Made by a program: the position numbers and the translations under genes. This document shows, piece after piece, positions 51,161 to 58,837 of a stretch of DNA of 64,000 nt. The stretch comes from Fibrobacter sp. UWB13. GTDB taxonomy: Bacteria; Fibrobacterota; Fibrobacteria; Fibrobacterales; Fibrobacteraceae. The stretch is taken from contig NZ_FXAX01000006.1 of assembly GCF_900177805.1 (NCBI RefSeq), forward strand, positions 62,001 through 126,000, read 5' to 3'. Below the pieces are notes generated by a model. The model had not been told where the DNA came from and did not search any database. It was given only the letters and a program-made list of their open reading frames with translations. The stretch's first letter is position 1. Each line of letters opens with the position of its first letter.

Positions 51161-52924
51161 ATACATCGCTTCAATTTGTTCGGCGTACCGTTTTTCAGCA
51201 ACGGTGCGCCGAATTTTTAATGTGGGCGTCAAGAGCCCTGATTCAATCGTGAGCTCGTCACCGACCAAAGTCCATTTGCGAATTTGTTCCCAATGGTTAA
51301 GTTTTTGGTTGATATGCTCGATATGGCGATTGATGGAATTTAAGATAAGCGGCGACTTTAGCGCATTTTCGACATCGTAATCTTCATTTTGTGGCTTGAG
51401 CATACGGCGGGCGCCTACTGGGTTTAGCCAGATAATGGCTGAGGCGAACTTTCGGTCGTTTGCAATGACAAGCGCCTGCTCCACAAGCGGATGGCGCGTG
51501 ATTTCAAGCTCAATAGGGTTAGGACTTACATATTTCCCAGTACTTGTTTTTAACAGTTCTTTGATGCGACCGGTGAAATAAAGGAATCCGTCATCGTCAA
51601 AGTAGCCTTGGTCTCCTGTATGGTAGAAACCATCGGGGGTGAAAATATTGCCGTTTAAGTCAGGGCGATTGTGATAGCCTTTAAAGACGCTTTCTCCACG
51701 AACTTGGATTTCGTTGCAGTTCCCAATTCGCACGGTGAGATGTGCAAGTGGCTTACCAATGGAACCGGGTCTAATAGCTTGTTTGCAATTTGCAGAAACG
51801 ACCGGAGAACATTCCGTCATGCCGTAGCCTTCGAAAACGGGAAGACCGATGTTCAAAAGGAAACGCAAAATAGATTTGTTCAAGGCACTGCTGCCCGAAA
51901 TAATCATGCGGAAATTGCCACCGACGGCTTCGCGCATTTGTTTGTACACAAGTCGATTGAAAAGCCAATGGAGAGGTTCGAATTTTCTATTCGGGTCTTT
52001 TATCTTTGCAATTTTAATGGCTTGTTTGATCAGGAATCGCTTGATGCCTTTAGCTCGATCCGCTGCTGTTGTCATGCTTTCGTAAAGGCGCTCGAGAATG
52101 CGCGGGACGACAATCATGATGGTGGGGCGAACTTCGCGCAGAATGTGCGAGAGATTTTTTGGATTGTCACCAAAGTAAATTGTAACGCCGCTGAGCGTGT
52201 AGAAATAGACCGCCATGCGTTCGAGAACGTGCGCTACTGGAAGAATTGTAAGGCAGGTATCTTTTTTGTTGTCGAATCGGAACATGGGTTTGATGTTTTG
52301 AATTTGTACCAACATGTTCCTGTGAGTGAGTTCCGCGCCTTTGGGACGTCCTGTAGAACCGCTTGTATAGATGATACTGAAAATATCGTCTGAATTTATT
52401 GTAGAAAGTTGATTGTCAACCCATTTGGCACGTGCTTGGTCGGCGAGAGCGTCGTATCCTCTTCTAAGGAGTTCTTCCCAGTAAATTCCGTTATCGGGGA
52501 GAAATGATTCGCTGTCAATGCAGATAATCTTTGAAAAAAGAGGGATTAAATCGTAAAGGGGTTCATCAAGTTCTTCGAATGAATTGATGATGAGGATCTT
52601 GATGTTGCTATCGATGCTTTGGTAGGCAAAGTTTTCCGATGAAATGTTTGGGAAAAGCGGAACGACACGTGCGTGGTTCAGTTGAATGGCAATGTCTGCG
52701 ATAATCCAGTTTGGAGAACTTGGCGCAATGATGCCGACGCTTTCTTTTTCTTTTAACCCGAGTGAATTTAGGGCTAGAGCAAGTGCTTGGGAGTTGCGTT
52801 TGAGAGTTTCTCTGGAATAGTGGATCCACTCACCGTCTTTACGGTGATACCATCCTTTAAAATCGGCTCTGTCGCAGTTCGCAAAGAACATGGACGGCAG
52901 AGATTTGAATTCCAACGACTCCAT
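51155..52924 (-). CDS. AMP-forming acyl-CoA synthetase (long-chain fatty acid--CoA ligase type)
   Basis: Activates fatty acids with ATP and CoA via an acyl-adenylate. The 589-residue protein (from the ATG at 52924; an in-frame ATG 12 codons upstream is possible) shows the P-loop-like YTSGSTGRPKGAELTH, the GYGMTECSPV motif, the YHTGDQG motif and FTGRIKELLKTSTGKYVSP with the catalytic-lysine region behind it. The length and the TGKYVSP segment favour the FadD15/FAA long-chain branch. Its 5' region is shared with the divergent gene at 52986. Confidence 0.9.
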   Translation of the reverse strand: MESLEFKSLPSMFFANCDRADFKGWYHRKDGEWIHYSRETLKRNSQALALALNSLGLKEKESVGIIAPSSPNWIIADIAIQLNHARVVPLFPNISSENFAYQSIDSNIKILIINSFEELDEPLYDLIPLFSKIICIDSESFLPDNGIYWEELLRRGYDALADQARAKWVDNQLSTINSDDIFSIIYTSGSTGRPKGAELTHRNMLVQIQNIKPMFRFDNKKDTCLTILPVAHVLERMAVYFYTLSGVTIYFGDNPKNLSHILREVRPTIMIVVPRILERLYESMTTAADRAKGIKRFLIKQAIKIAKIKDPNRKFEPLHWLFNRLVYKQMREAVGGNFRMIISGSSALNKSILRFLLNIGLPVFEGYGMTECSPVVSANCKQAIRPGSIGKPLAHLTVRIGNCNEIQVRGESVFKGYHNRPDLNGNIFTPDGFYHTGDQGYFDDDGFLYFTGRIKELLKTSTGKYVSPNPIELEITRHPLVEQALVIANDRKFASAIIWLNPVGARRMLKPQNEDYDVENALKSPLILNSINRHIEHINQKLNHWEQIRKWTLVGDELTIESGLLTPTLKIRRTVAEKRYAEQIEAMYS

Positions 52925-52985
52925 ACTTTTAAAATAACATTCTATTTTGCAATAGCTCATTTTTTTTGAAAAATTTCAGTATATT

Positions 52986-53318
52986 ATGGATATGCTGAAA
53001 AAGTTGAGCGATTACGAAAATGAACTTTTGAAAATGGTGGAGGCTGGGGTGCCTTTGACGGCGGAACAGCTCTTGTCGGTGCGGACGCACATCGGCTTTT
53101 TTCAGCATGAGCGCTTGGTTCACGAGCTCGTGATGATCTTGTTTGCGCTTTTGACTGTTGGTGGAATTTTATTCTTGGTGGTTGTGCCGGAAATCCCGGT
53201 GCTTGCGCTGGACGTGCTTTTCTTTGCGCTACTCGTGCCGTATGTGAAGCATTACTACGGGCTTGAGAATGGGGTGCAGCGGTTGTACGACGCGTATGAA
53301 AAGTTGGAAAAATTGTAG
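52986..53318 (+). CDS. Small two-helix membrane protein (unknown)
   Basis: A 110-residue protein: an amphipathic N-terminus (MLKKLSDYENELLKMVEAG), two adjacent membrane helices (about 47-65 and 70-87, LVMILFALLTVGGILFLVV and VLALDVLFFALLVPYV), then a short charged tail (YDAYEKLEKL). No family recognised. A TATATT directly before the start suggests a very short leader or leaderless message. It is monocistronic, ending at a strong terminator. Confidence 0.65.
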   Translation: MDMLKKLSDYENELLKMVEAGVPLTAEQLLSVRTHIGFFQHERLVHELVMILFALLTVGGILFLVVVPEIPVLALDVLFFALLVPYVKHYYGLENGVQRLYDAYEKLEKL

Positions 53319-53321
53319 ATG

Positions 53322-53355
53322 AAAAAAAAGCAAGTCCGTGAGGACTTGCTTTTTG
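53322..53355. terminator. Bidirectional terminator between 52986 gene and serS
   Basis: AAAAAGCAAGTCC-GTGA-GGACTTGCTTTTT: a 9-bp GC-containing stem flanked by A8 and T5, able to serve both convergent genes. Confidence 0.9.
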
Positions 53356-53395
53356 AAATTTGGTGGCTCCCGTCGCAAAGCGACAGGATGCCGAA

Positions 53396-54682
53396 TTACT
53401 TCTTCGGGGTGATGAATTCGAGTCCACCCATGTACGGACGCAGCACTTCAGGAATCTTGAGCGAGCCGTCTTTCTGCTGGTAGTTATCGCAGATGCCGAC
53501 CATCACGCGCGGAGTGGCGAGGCCAGAACCGTTAAGCGTGTGGAGGTAGACGTTTTTGCCGTTGACCTTCGTCTTGATGTTGGCGCGGCGTGCCTGGTAG
53601 TCTTCGAAGTTCGAGCAGGAGCTGACTTCGAGCCACTTCTTTTCGACCGGAGCATAGACTTCGAGGTCATAGCACTTGGCGGCACCGAAACCGAGGTCGC
53701 CCTTGCAGAGTGCCAAGCGGTGGTAGGGGAGGCCGAGCTTTTCGAGGAGCTTTTCGCCGAAGCGGGTGAGTTCTTCGTGGTCTTCGTAGCTGTGTTCCGG
53801 ATGAGCGAAGTAGACCATTTCCACCTTGTTGAACTGGTGCAAGCGGAGGAGACCGCGGGTGTCCTTGCCGTAGCTACCAGCTTCACGGCGGAAGCAAGCA
53901 GAGTAGGCGCAGATGCGCTTCGGAAGTTCAGATTCCGGAATCACTTCGCCAGAGTAGAGGTTGGTAAGCGGGACTTCTGCCGTCGGGATGAGGAACAGGT
54001 CGTCATCCTTGTCGCAACGGTACATGTCTTCTTCGAACTTCGGGAGCTGACCCGTGCCGCGCATGGTGTTGCGGGTAACGAGGTACGGCGGAGTGAATTC
54101 TTCGAAGCCTGCCTTCTGGTGTTCGTCAAGGAAGAACTGGATGAGGGCGCGTTCGAGGCGAGAGCCGAGACCGCGGTAAACCGGGAAGCCGGATCCAGAA
54201 ATCTTGGCGCCACGTTCAAAGTCAAAAATGCCAAGGCGTTCGCCGAGAGTCTTGTGGTCGACGCGGGCGAAGTCATCGTTCTTGGTGTAGTAGTCAAACG
54301 GGATCGGACCGTCTTTTTCGACAACGTTGTCCGAACTGTCCTTGCCTTCCGGAGAACGCGGAGCGATGTTCGGAACGTGCATGAGCATTTCGGTCTGCTT
54401 GTAGTCAAGTTCCTTGAGCTTCTTGTCGAGTTCGTCAATCTTATTGCCAAGTTCGCGTGTTGCGGCCTGGGCTTCGTCAGCGTTTTCGCCCTTCTTCTTG
54501 AGTTCGCCAATGCGCTTGGACTGGGCGTTACGTTCGCTCTTGAGGCGTTCGACTTCGGTGAGGAGCGGGCGGCGTTCGTTATCAACGGCGAGCACGTCAC
54601 GAAGGCTTACGGTCGTATATTTCTTTTCGGTTTCAGCAATATAATATTCCGGATTTTCGCGGATCTTTTTAATATCAAGCAT
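53396..54682 (-). CDS. serS: Seryl-tRNA synthetase
   Basis: Class II aminoacyl-tRNA synthetase charging tRNA-Ser and tRNA-Sec. The 428-residue protein begins with the usual helical arm (about 30-105, coiled coil of KSERNAQSKRIGELKKKG). It carries class II motifs 2 and 3: YSACFRREAGSYGKDTRGL and LHTLNGSGLATPRVM, with the serine pocket TAEVPLTNLY. AGAGG precedes the ATG at 54682. Confidence 0.97.
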   Translation of the reverse strand: MLDIKKIRENPEYYIAETEKKYTTVSLRDVLAVDNERRPLLTEVERLKSERNAQSKRIGELKKKGENADEAQAATRELGNKIDELDKKLKELDYKQTEMLMHVPNIAPRSPEGKDSSDNVVEKDGPIPFDYYTKNDDFARVDHKTLGERLGIFDFERGAKISGSGFPVYRGLGSRLERALIQFFLDEHQKAGFEEFTPPYLVTRNTMRGTGQLPKFEEDMYRCDKDDDLFLIPTAEVPLTNLYSGEVIPESELPKRICAYSACFRREAGSYGKDTRGLLRLHQFNKVEMVYFAHPEHSYEDHEELTRFGEKLLEKLGLPYHRLALCKGDLGFGAAKCYDLEVYAPVEKKWLEVSSCSNFEDYQARRANIKTKVNGKNVYLHTLNGSGLATPRVMVGICDNYQQKDGSLKIPEVLRPYMGGLEFITPKK

Positions 54683-54771
54683 TTTATGCCTCTGTTGAAA
54701 ATTTTACGAGGGGAAATTTAGAAACTTTTGCGTAAGGCGAGTGAAACGAGACTGTTTACAGTCCCACTTTT

Positions 54772-54818
54772 GAGCCTAGCAAAAGACACTCGAAGAGTGT
54801 CAAAGGCGAGTGCCGCGG
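54772..54818. repeat. AGGCGAG-family repeat, copy 1
   Basis: Order of parts: GAGCC-TAG, palindrome GACACTC-GAA-GAGTGTC, AAAGGCGAG, then a GC-rich CCGCGG. The same order occurs on the minus strand at 58780-58832. Confidence 0.5.
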
Positions 54819-54871
54819 CAAAAGTGTGCAAGGCGAGAAAGCGCAAAAAACTTGTTTTTGCATTTTCAATA

Positions 54872-54906
54872 ACTAACGACTATAGACTAATGACCAATGA
54901 CTCTTT
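54872..54906 (+). repeat. Heptad-repeat array (D)
   Basis: Five 7-mers in register: ACTAACG, ACTATAG, ACTAATG, ACCAATG, ACTCTTT, preceded by GCATTTTC as in array C at 41726. Confidence 0.65.
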
Positions 54907-55045
54907 ATTTAGTTCATCTGTTGTTTGTGTTTACATCGGTAATTGAGTGGGACGTGTTGTCCCGAAATTTTTTGAATATACATTATAACTTGGGAAAGGA
55001 AGAGAACAATGGGTAAACAAGGAAGGAATCTAGAGGAGTACAAAA

Positions 55046-56512
55046 ATGAAATTTCCTTTACTGCTGTTAGTTGCCGCGTCGTTCTCTTTTGCCCAGTGGG
55101 GCGGCGGTGGCGGAAAATCGCTAAACGACTATAAAAAAGAATCGGTGTCGGGTCGAGAAATCCACGTGTATGCTCCGAGCAATCTCGCGCCAAAGAGCCC
55201 GTTGCTTATTTCGTGCCATGGTATGGACCAAGACCCCAATTACCAGCAGTCCAATACGCATTGGGAAGCGGTTGCCGATACGGCTGGCTTTGTTGTCGTG
55301 TATCCCAGAGGTGGGACAGGGATGAGTACCTGGGATATCAGCGGTGACAAGGATACAAAATGGGTGGTGCAAATTATCGAACAGATGGTCAAGGAATATG
55401 ACATTGACCAAAGGCGTGTTTACCTTTCGGGATTCTCAATGGGGGGCATGTTCACTTACCATGCAATGAGCAAGATTGCAGATAAAATAGCGGCGTTTGC
55501 GCCAACATCTGGTACAAATGTGATGGGTGCGTCAAAGGCGATGCGTCCTGTGCCTATCATTCACCCGCATGGAACAAGTGACGATGTCTTGAATTACAGC
55601 CAGGTTGAAGGCTTTATCAAGAATTACCGTGATCAGTTCCATTGCCCGTCTCAGGCGGAAGTCCAGAATAATTACCCCAATAGTGAAAACAGGGCGACGA
55701 TGTATACTTGGGGCCCTTGCGATGAAGGCGTTTATATTAAACACCTTAAGCTTGAAGGCCGTGGCCATAGCCCTTCCAAGGCTGATGTTTCTGACATCTG
55801 GAATTTCGTGAAGCAGTATTCTTTGGATGGTTCTTCGATTACGCCGCCGATTGAAGTTCCGACGAACAGGGATTCCGTGTTTAACGGCTCTTTCTCGGAT
55901 TCGCTTAAGCTTGCAGGCTGGACTTTGCAGCAACATAGCGGCGAAGGATCCTTGAAGTTGACTGAAGGCAAGGCCGAAATCAATGTGACCAAGACGGGTA
56001 CGAATGCCTATGACATACAAATGATCCAAAATGGCATCCATTACGAAAAGGGAAAAAGCTACAAGGTGATTTTTGATGCCTATGCATCTGCGGCGAGAAC
56101 GCTTGAAGTGAATATCGAAAAGGATACCGATCCGTGGACGAGTTATTTGGGCGAGGCCAAAACATTTGATCTCGGTACCGAGAAAAAGAACTTTGAAATT
56201 GTGTTCACGATGAATGAGGCTACGGATGAAAATGGTCGTGTTTCCTTTAATGCAGGGCTTGCTACGGGCAGCGTGTTCATTGACAACGTGGTGCTGAGCA
56301 AAGTTGAAGGTACGATTGGTATTGCAAACGATGTGCGTGTGCTTTCGGATGAAAGAACTCTTAGCGTCTACAACATGAAGGGTGGTTTTGTCTGTAAGCT
56401 GAAGGGAACCCGTTTGGGCGATGTCCAGTCGAAATTGAATTCGATGAAGCTTGAAAAGGGATTGTATGTTGTAAAGGAAGGTTCTTTCAACAAGATTTTC
56501 TTTGTGAAATAG
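55046..56512 (+). CDS. Secreted CE1/LpqC-type carbohydrate esterase with accessory modules
   Basis: A 488-residue secreted alpha/beta-hydrolase related to feruloyl and acetylxylan esterases (CE1) and PHB-depolymerase-like LpqC. Signal peptide (MKFPLLLLVAASFSFAQ), Gly-rich start, catalytic serine S131 in SGFSMGGM, oxyanion region SCHGMD, Asp near HGTSDD (179-180) and His 241 in GRGHSP. Residues ~285-425 form a CBM4/9-like beta-sandwich (NGSFSDSLKLAGWTL.. VFIDNVVLSKV). The last ~60 residues (LSVYNMKG.., KGLYVVKEG) resemble a type IX secretion sorting domain, like the GH5 protein. GAGGAG precedes the start. Confidence 0.85.
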   Translation: MKFPLLLLVAASFSFAQWGGGGGKSLNDYKKESVSGREIHVYAPSNLAPKSPLLISCHGMDQDPNYQQSNTHWEAVADTAGFVVVYPRGGTGMSTWDISGDKDTKWVVQIIEQMVKEYDIDQRRVYLSGFSMGGMFTYHAMSKIADKIAAFAPTSGTNVMGASKAMRPVPIIHPHGTSDDVLNYSQVEGFIKNYRDQFHCPSQAEVQNNYPNSENRATMYTWGPCDEGVYIKHLKLEGRGHSPSKADVSDIWNFVKQYSLDGSSITPPIEVPTNRDSVFNGSFSDSLKLAGWTLQQHSGEGSLKLTEGKAEINVTKTGTNAYDIQMIQNGIHYEKGKSYKVIFDAYASAARTLEVNIEKDTDPWTSYLGEAKTFDLGTEKKNFEIVFTMNEATDENGRVSFNAGLATGSVFIDNVVLSKVEGTIGIANDVRVLSDERTLSVYNMKGGFVCKLKGTRLGDVQSKLNSMKLEKGLYVVKEGSFNKIFFVK

Positions 56513-56543
56513 CAGAAATCGGTTAAAACGTATTATGCGAAGT

Positions 56544-56576
56544 CCATGGCAATTTTGTTGCTGTGGGCTTTTTTTT
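56544..56576 (+). terminator. Esterase gene terminator
   Basis: CCATGGCAA/TTGCTGTGG stem (two wobble pairs), 5-base loop, then GC and T8; 32 bases past the stop. Confidence 0.75.
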
Positions 56577-56587
56577 AAATTTCAACT

Positions 56588-57103
56588 ATGTTTTGCTGTA
56601 AGAAATTTTCTCGCTTGTTTTTCGCTTTGGTCGTGGCGATGTTTGCGTGCACGTTTTCGGGATGCTATAGCTTTACTGCAAGTACGCTCCCGAGTCACAT
56701 CAAGACTGTCAACATTCATGAAGTTGATGATAAAACTTTGGACCCGGTGCTTGCGAACAACATCCATACGGCGGTTGTCGATATGTTCAAGCGCAACGCG
56801 GGCGGTGTGCGACTTGTGAACGGCGAAGCCAATGCTGATTTTGAAATTACTTTGTTAAGCTATTCAAACAAGCCTGAAAACTACAACAGCAATAGCGATG
56901 TAGAAACGTACCGTGTTACGATTCGTGTTGAAGTTAAATTTTACGATAACGTAAAAGAACGAATCATCTACGAAAGCAAGTCGCTCTCTGCGGATGGTGT
57001 CTATGACGTCCAAGCGAACGAGACCGAAGACCGCCATGGTCAGACGCGTGCCGTTGAAAAGCTTCAGGACTTGATTGTCTCGAACGCCCTTGCTAAGTGG
57101 TAA
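56588..57103 (+). CDS. LptE-like lipoprotein
   Basis: A 171-residue lipoprotein with lipobox TFSGC (Cys 26), probably in the outer membrane. GCYSFTASTLPSHIKTVNI followed by LANNIHTAVVDMFKRNAGGVRLV matches the opening of the LptE family, which plugs the LptD barrel for lipopolysaccharide export (pattern: C-Y-S-F, S-L-P, I-K-T, then a helix). No lptD lies nearby. It could also be a related LptE-fold lipoprotein with another role. Confidence 0.78.
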   Translation: MFCCKKFSRLFFALVVAMFACTFSGCYSFTASTLPSHIKTVNIHEVDDKTLDPVLANNIHTAVVDMFKRNAGGVRLVNGEANADFEITLLSYSNKPENYNSNSDVETYRVTIRVEVKFYDNVKERIIYESKSLSADGVYDVQANETEDRHGQTRAVEKLQDLIVSNALAKW

Positions 57104-57117
57104 TAGAAAAGGGTAAT

Positions 57118-57165
57118 AAAAAAAGCGACTCGGCAATATCGTAGGAGTACGCATCTTGCCGAGTC
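57118..57165 (-). terminator. Terminator of the Nudix gene
   Basis: Minus strand GACTCGGCAA/TTGCCGAGTC stem with a 19-base loop that itself contains CGTA/TACG, followed by GC and T7. Confidence 0.8.
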
Positions 57166-57263
57166 TGGGGTTGGTTTGGAGTATCACAAATATGCTTAAT
57201 TTAAAGCACTTTGTTAAGCCCTGCTTTGAATAATTCCCCAAAAATTTGCGGAAAATCACATTA

Positions 57264-57749
57264 CTACAGAAAATCCTGTAGTGTCACTGGCTTTTCGTTT
57301 AGTAAAGCTTCTGTGAGCGTGCTGCCTTTGTAGGTGAGCTTGAGCGAAAAGAATGGCTCGCCGCGTTCCAGAAGGGCTAGGAATATCAGGTCGCCGTCCC
57401 AGTGGGGGAGTTCCTTCACTTTTTGCTTGTCCACCCATTCCAGTACGCCTTCGTCGCACTCCTTGATGGATCCTGTAAATTCGGTTGCGGTAAAGAGGTG
57501 CATGAATTCGGTCTGATCCATGCCGTCGCTGATGAACGTGACGATGCCGCGGTACTTGGGGCGGATGAGTGTGAGCCCTGTTTCTTCGAGTGCTTCGCGG
57601 TGGATGCAGTCTTCGGGCGATTCCCATTCTTCGAACTTTCCGCCAATGCCGATCCACTTGTCCTTGTTGATGTCGTTTTTCTTTTTGATGCGGTGGAGCA
57701 GCAGGTACTTGCCGTCTTGTTCGATGTAGCAAAGGGTTGTGTTTATCAT
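57264..57749 (-). CDS. Nudix hydrolase (MutT/MTH1-like)
   Basis: A 161-residue Nudix protein from the ATG at 57749 (an in-frame ATG 12 codons upstream was rejected because the Nudix fold starts at INTTLCYIEQDG). The Nudix box at 37-59 fits G-x5-E-x7-REUxEExGU exactly, with catalytic REALEETG. The protein resembles 8-oxo-dGTP diphosphatases of the MTH1/MutT type (WIGIGGKFE, WVDKQKVKELPHWDGD), so nucleotide-pool cleansing is likely; other nucleoside diphosphate substrates are possible. Confidence 0.88.
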   Translation of the reverse strand: MINTTLCYIEQDGKYLLLHRIKKKNDINKDKWIGIGGKFEEWESPEDCIHREALEETGLTLIRPKYRGIVTFISDGMDQTEFMHLFTATEFTGSIKECDEGVLEWVDKQKVKELPHWDGDLIFLALLERGEPFFSLKLTYKGSTLTEALLNEKPVTLQDFL

Positions 57750-57809
57750 GCGGGAAAATATAGAATTGTTTGCTTTTAAACACATTTTTTAGGGCTTTTT
57801 GCAGAAATA

Positions 57810-57839
57810 TTGACAAACTGCGCGAGATAAATGTATAAT
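57810..57839 (+). promoter_or_regulatory. Promoter of the HATPase/STAS pair
   Basis: TTGACA, 18-base spacer, TATAAT: both hexamers are at full sigma70 consensus, 34 bases before the start codon. Confidence 0.85.
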
Positions 57840-57873
57840 TATTGTATGATTTACGAAACTTTTGGCTGGTACT

Positions 57874-58287
57874 ATGCAGAATTGGGTTAAAGAAATCGTC
57901 GTAGATTCAAAATTTGAAAATGTTAGGACTTTGACTGATTTTGTTGAAAGCTCCTTGGAGCCGCTGAATCCGTCGCCTAAGGCTATCATGCAGATTGGCG
58001 TAGCCATTGATGAACTGTTCAGTAACGTTGTTCGTTATTCTGGTTCGTCGAATATGAAGCTTATCCTGAATGTCAATGAAGATGTGCTGACTGCAAAGCT
58101 GACCTTTATTGATGAGGGGGTGGAATACGATCCGCTGAAGAAGACGGATCCGGACGTTTCGCTCTCGGCGGAAGACCGTGAAATTGGCGGGCTCGGAATA
58201 TTCCTCGTGAAGAAAATCATGGATGGCGTTGAGTACAAACGTGATGGTCAGAAGAATGTTTTAACCGTTGTAAAAAAATTGGGTTAA
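57874..58287 (+). CDS. Anti-sigma-factor-type serine kinase (RsbW/SpoIIAB-like HATPase)
   Basis: A 137-residue GHKL ATPase from the ATG at 57874 (TTG four codons upstream possible). It shows the N-box AIDELFSNVVRYSG, the G1 motif FIDEGVEYDP and the G2 motif EIGGLGIFLVKKIMDGVEY. Such proteins phosphorylate a STAS antagonist and bind a sigma factor or other target. The STAS partner follows 37 bases downstream. No sigma factor or phosphatase gene is adjacent, so the controlled target is elsewhere. Confidence 0.9.
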   Translation: MQNWVKEIVVDSKFENVRTLTDFVESSLEPLNPSPKAIMQIGVAIDELFSNVVRYSGSSNMKLILNVNEDVLTAKLTFIDEGVEYDPLKKTDPDVSLSAEDREIGGLGIFLVKKIMDGVEYKRDGQKNVLTVVKKLG

Positions 58288-58324
58288 TTTATTGTAGATT
58301 TAAAAATACAAAGAGAGGCTGATA

Positions 58325-58621
58325 ATGAAAATCGAAAAAAATGTGGATGGTTCCAATACCTCTTTCGCTTTGGAAGGGCGTCTGGATACGATGACGGCTC
58401 CTTTGCTCGAAGCTGAAATTCAGGGCAAATTGGAAGGTGTCACGGACTTGGAATTTGACTTTGCCAAGCTGACTTATATTTCTTCGGCGGGATTGCGCGT
58501 GTTGCTTTCTGCTCAGAAGATTATGAACAAGCAGGGCAAGATGATCATCAAGAATGTCTGCGATGAAATCAAGGAAATTTTTGAGGTGACGGGATTCTCG
58601 GACATTCTGACTGTCGTGTAG
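58325..58621 (+). CDS. STAS-domain anti-anti-sigma factor (RsbV/SpoIIAA-like)
   Basis: A 98-residue single STAS domain. The strand-helix core GRLDTMTAPLLEAEI and the phospho-acceptor serine in YISSAGLRVLLSAQK (S53/S54) are conserved. In partner switching, the neighbouring kinase phosphorylates this serine to release the protein from the complex. GAGAGG precedes the ATG. Probably in one operon with the HATPase gene. Confidence 0.92.
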   Translation: MKIEKNVDGSNTSFALEGRLDTMTAPLLEAEIQGKLEGVTDLEFDFAKLTYISSAGLRVLLSAQKIMNKQGKMIIKNVCDEIKEIFEVTGFSDILTVV

Positions 58622-58646
58622 TTTGGTTTAAAAAATTTGTATGGAT

Positions 58647-58680
58647 GAAAAAACGGCACCTGCGCGGTGCCGTTTTTTGT
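58647..58680. terminator. Terminator after the STAS gene
   Basis: AAAAAACGGCACC/GGTGCCGTTTTTT stem with short loop; symmetrical A and T runs would also stop minus-strand transcripts coming from ilvD. Confidence 0.9.
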
Positions 58681-58699
58681 ATGCGGGGAATTCCTTTAA

Positions 58700-58738
58700 T
58701 TACTTCACACCAATCAGAGACAAGTCGCGGACTGCGCC
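58700..58738 (-). pseudogene. Orphan second copy of the ilvD 3' end
   Basis: Thirteen codons on the minus strand read [12 protein letters not shown]-stop, exactly the C-terminus of the ilvD gene that ends at 58838. The 39 aligned bases differ at 7 positions, and every difference is a synonymous third-codon base. It lies 99 bp beyond the real ilvD stop. It looks like a leftover of a different ilvD allele, not a random repeat. Confidence 0.85.
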
Positions 58739-58779
58739 ATGTGACGACCGGCGGCTCGATTGCAATATACACTGCGATA

Positions 58780-58832
58780 CCTCGCCGCCTCTCGCCTCCG
58801 ACGACTCGTTAATACGAGTCGCCTACGGCTCA
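58780..58832. repeat. AGGCGAG-family repeat, copy 2
   Basis: Read on the minus strand: GAGCC-GTAGGC, palindrome GACTCG-TATTAA-CGAGTC, then AGGCGAG and GGCGGCGAGG. The same order of parts is at 54772-54818. It occupies most of the spacer between the two ilvD ends. GGCGGC and GCCGCC arms (58751-58788 region) can also pair. Confidence 0.5.
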
Positions 58833-58837
58833 CAGGC

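Larger units (their letters stand above)
54683..55045. other. 363-bp repeat-rich spacer between serS and esterase gene
   Basis: No gene seen. It holds three AAGGCGAG words (54734, 54803, 54830), hairpins GACTGT/ACAGTC (54760-54773 region) and GACACTC-GAA-GAGTGTC (54785-54801), and heptad array D (54872-54906). A possible 41-codon upstream frame starts at 55009. Confidence 0.6.
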
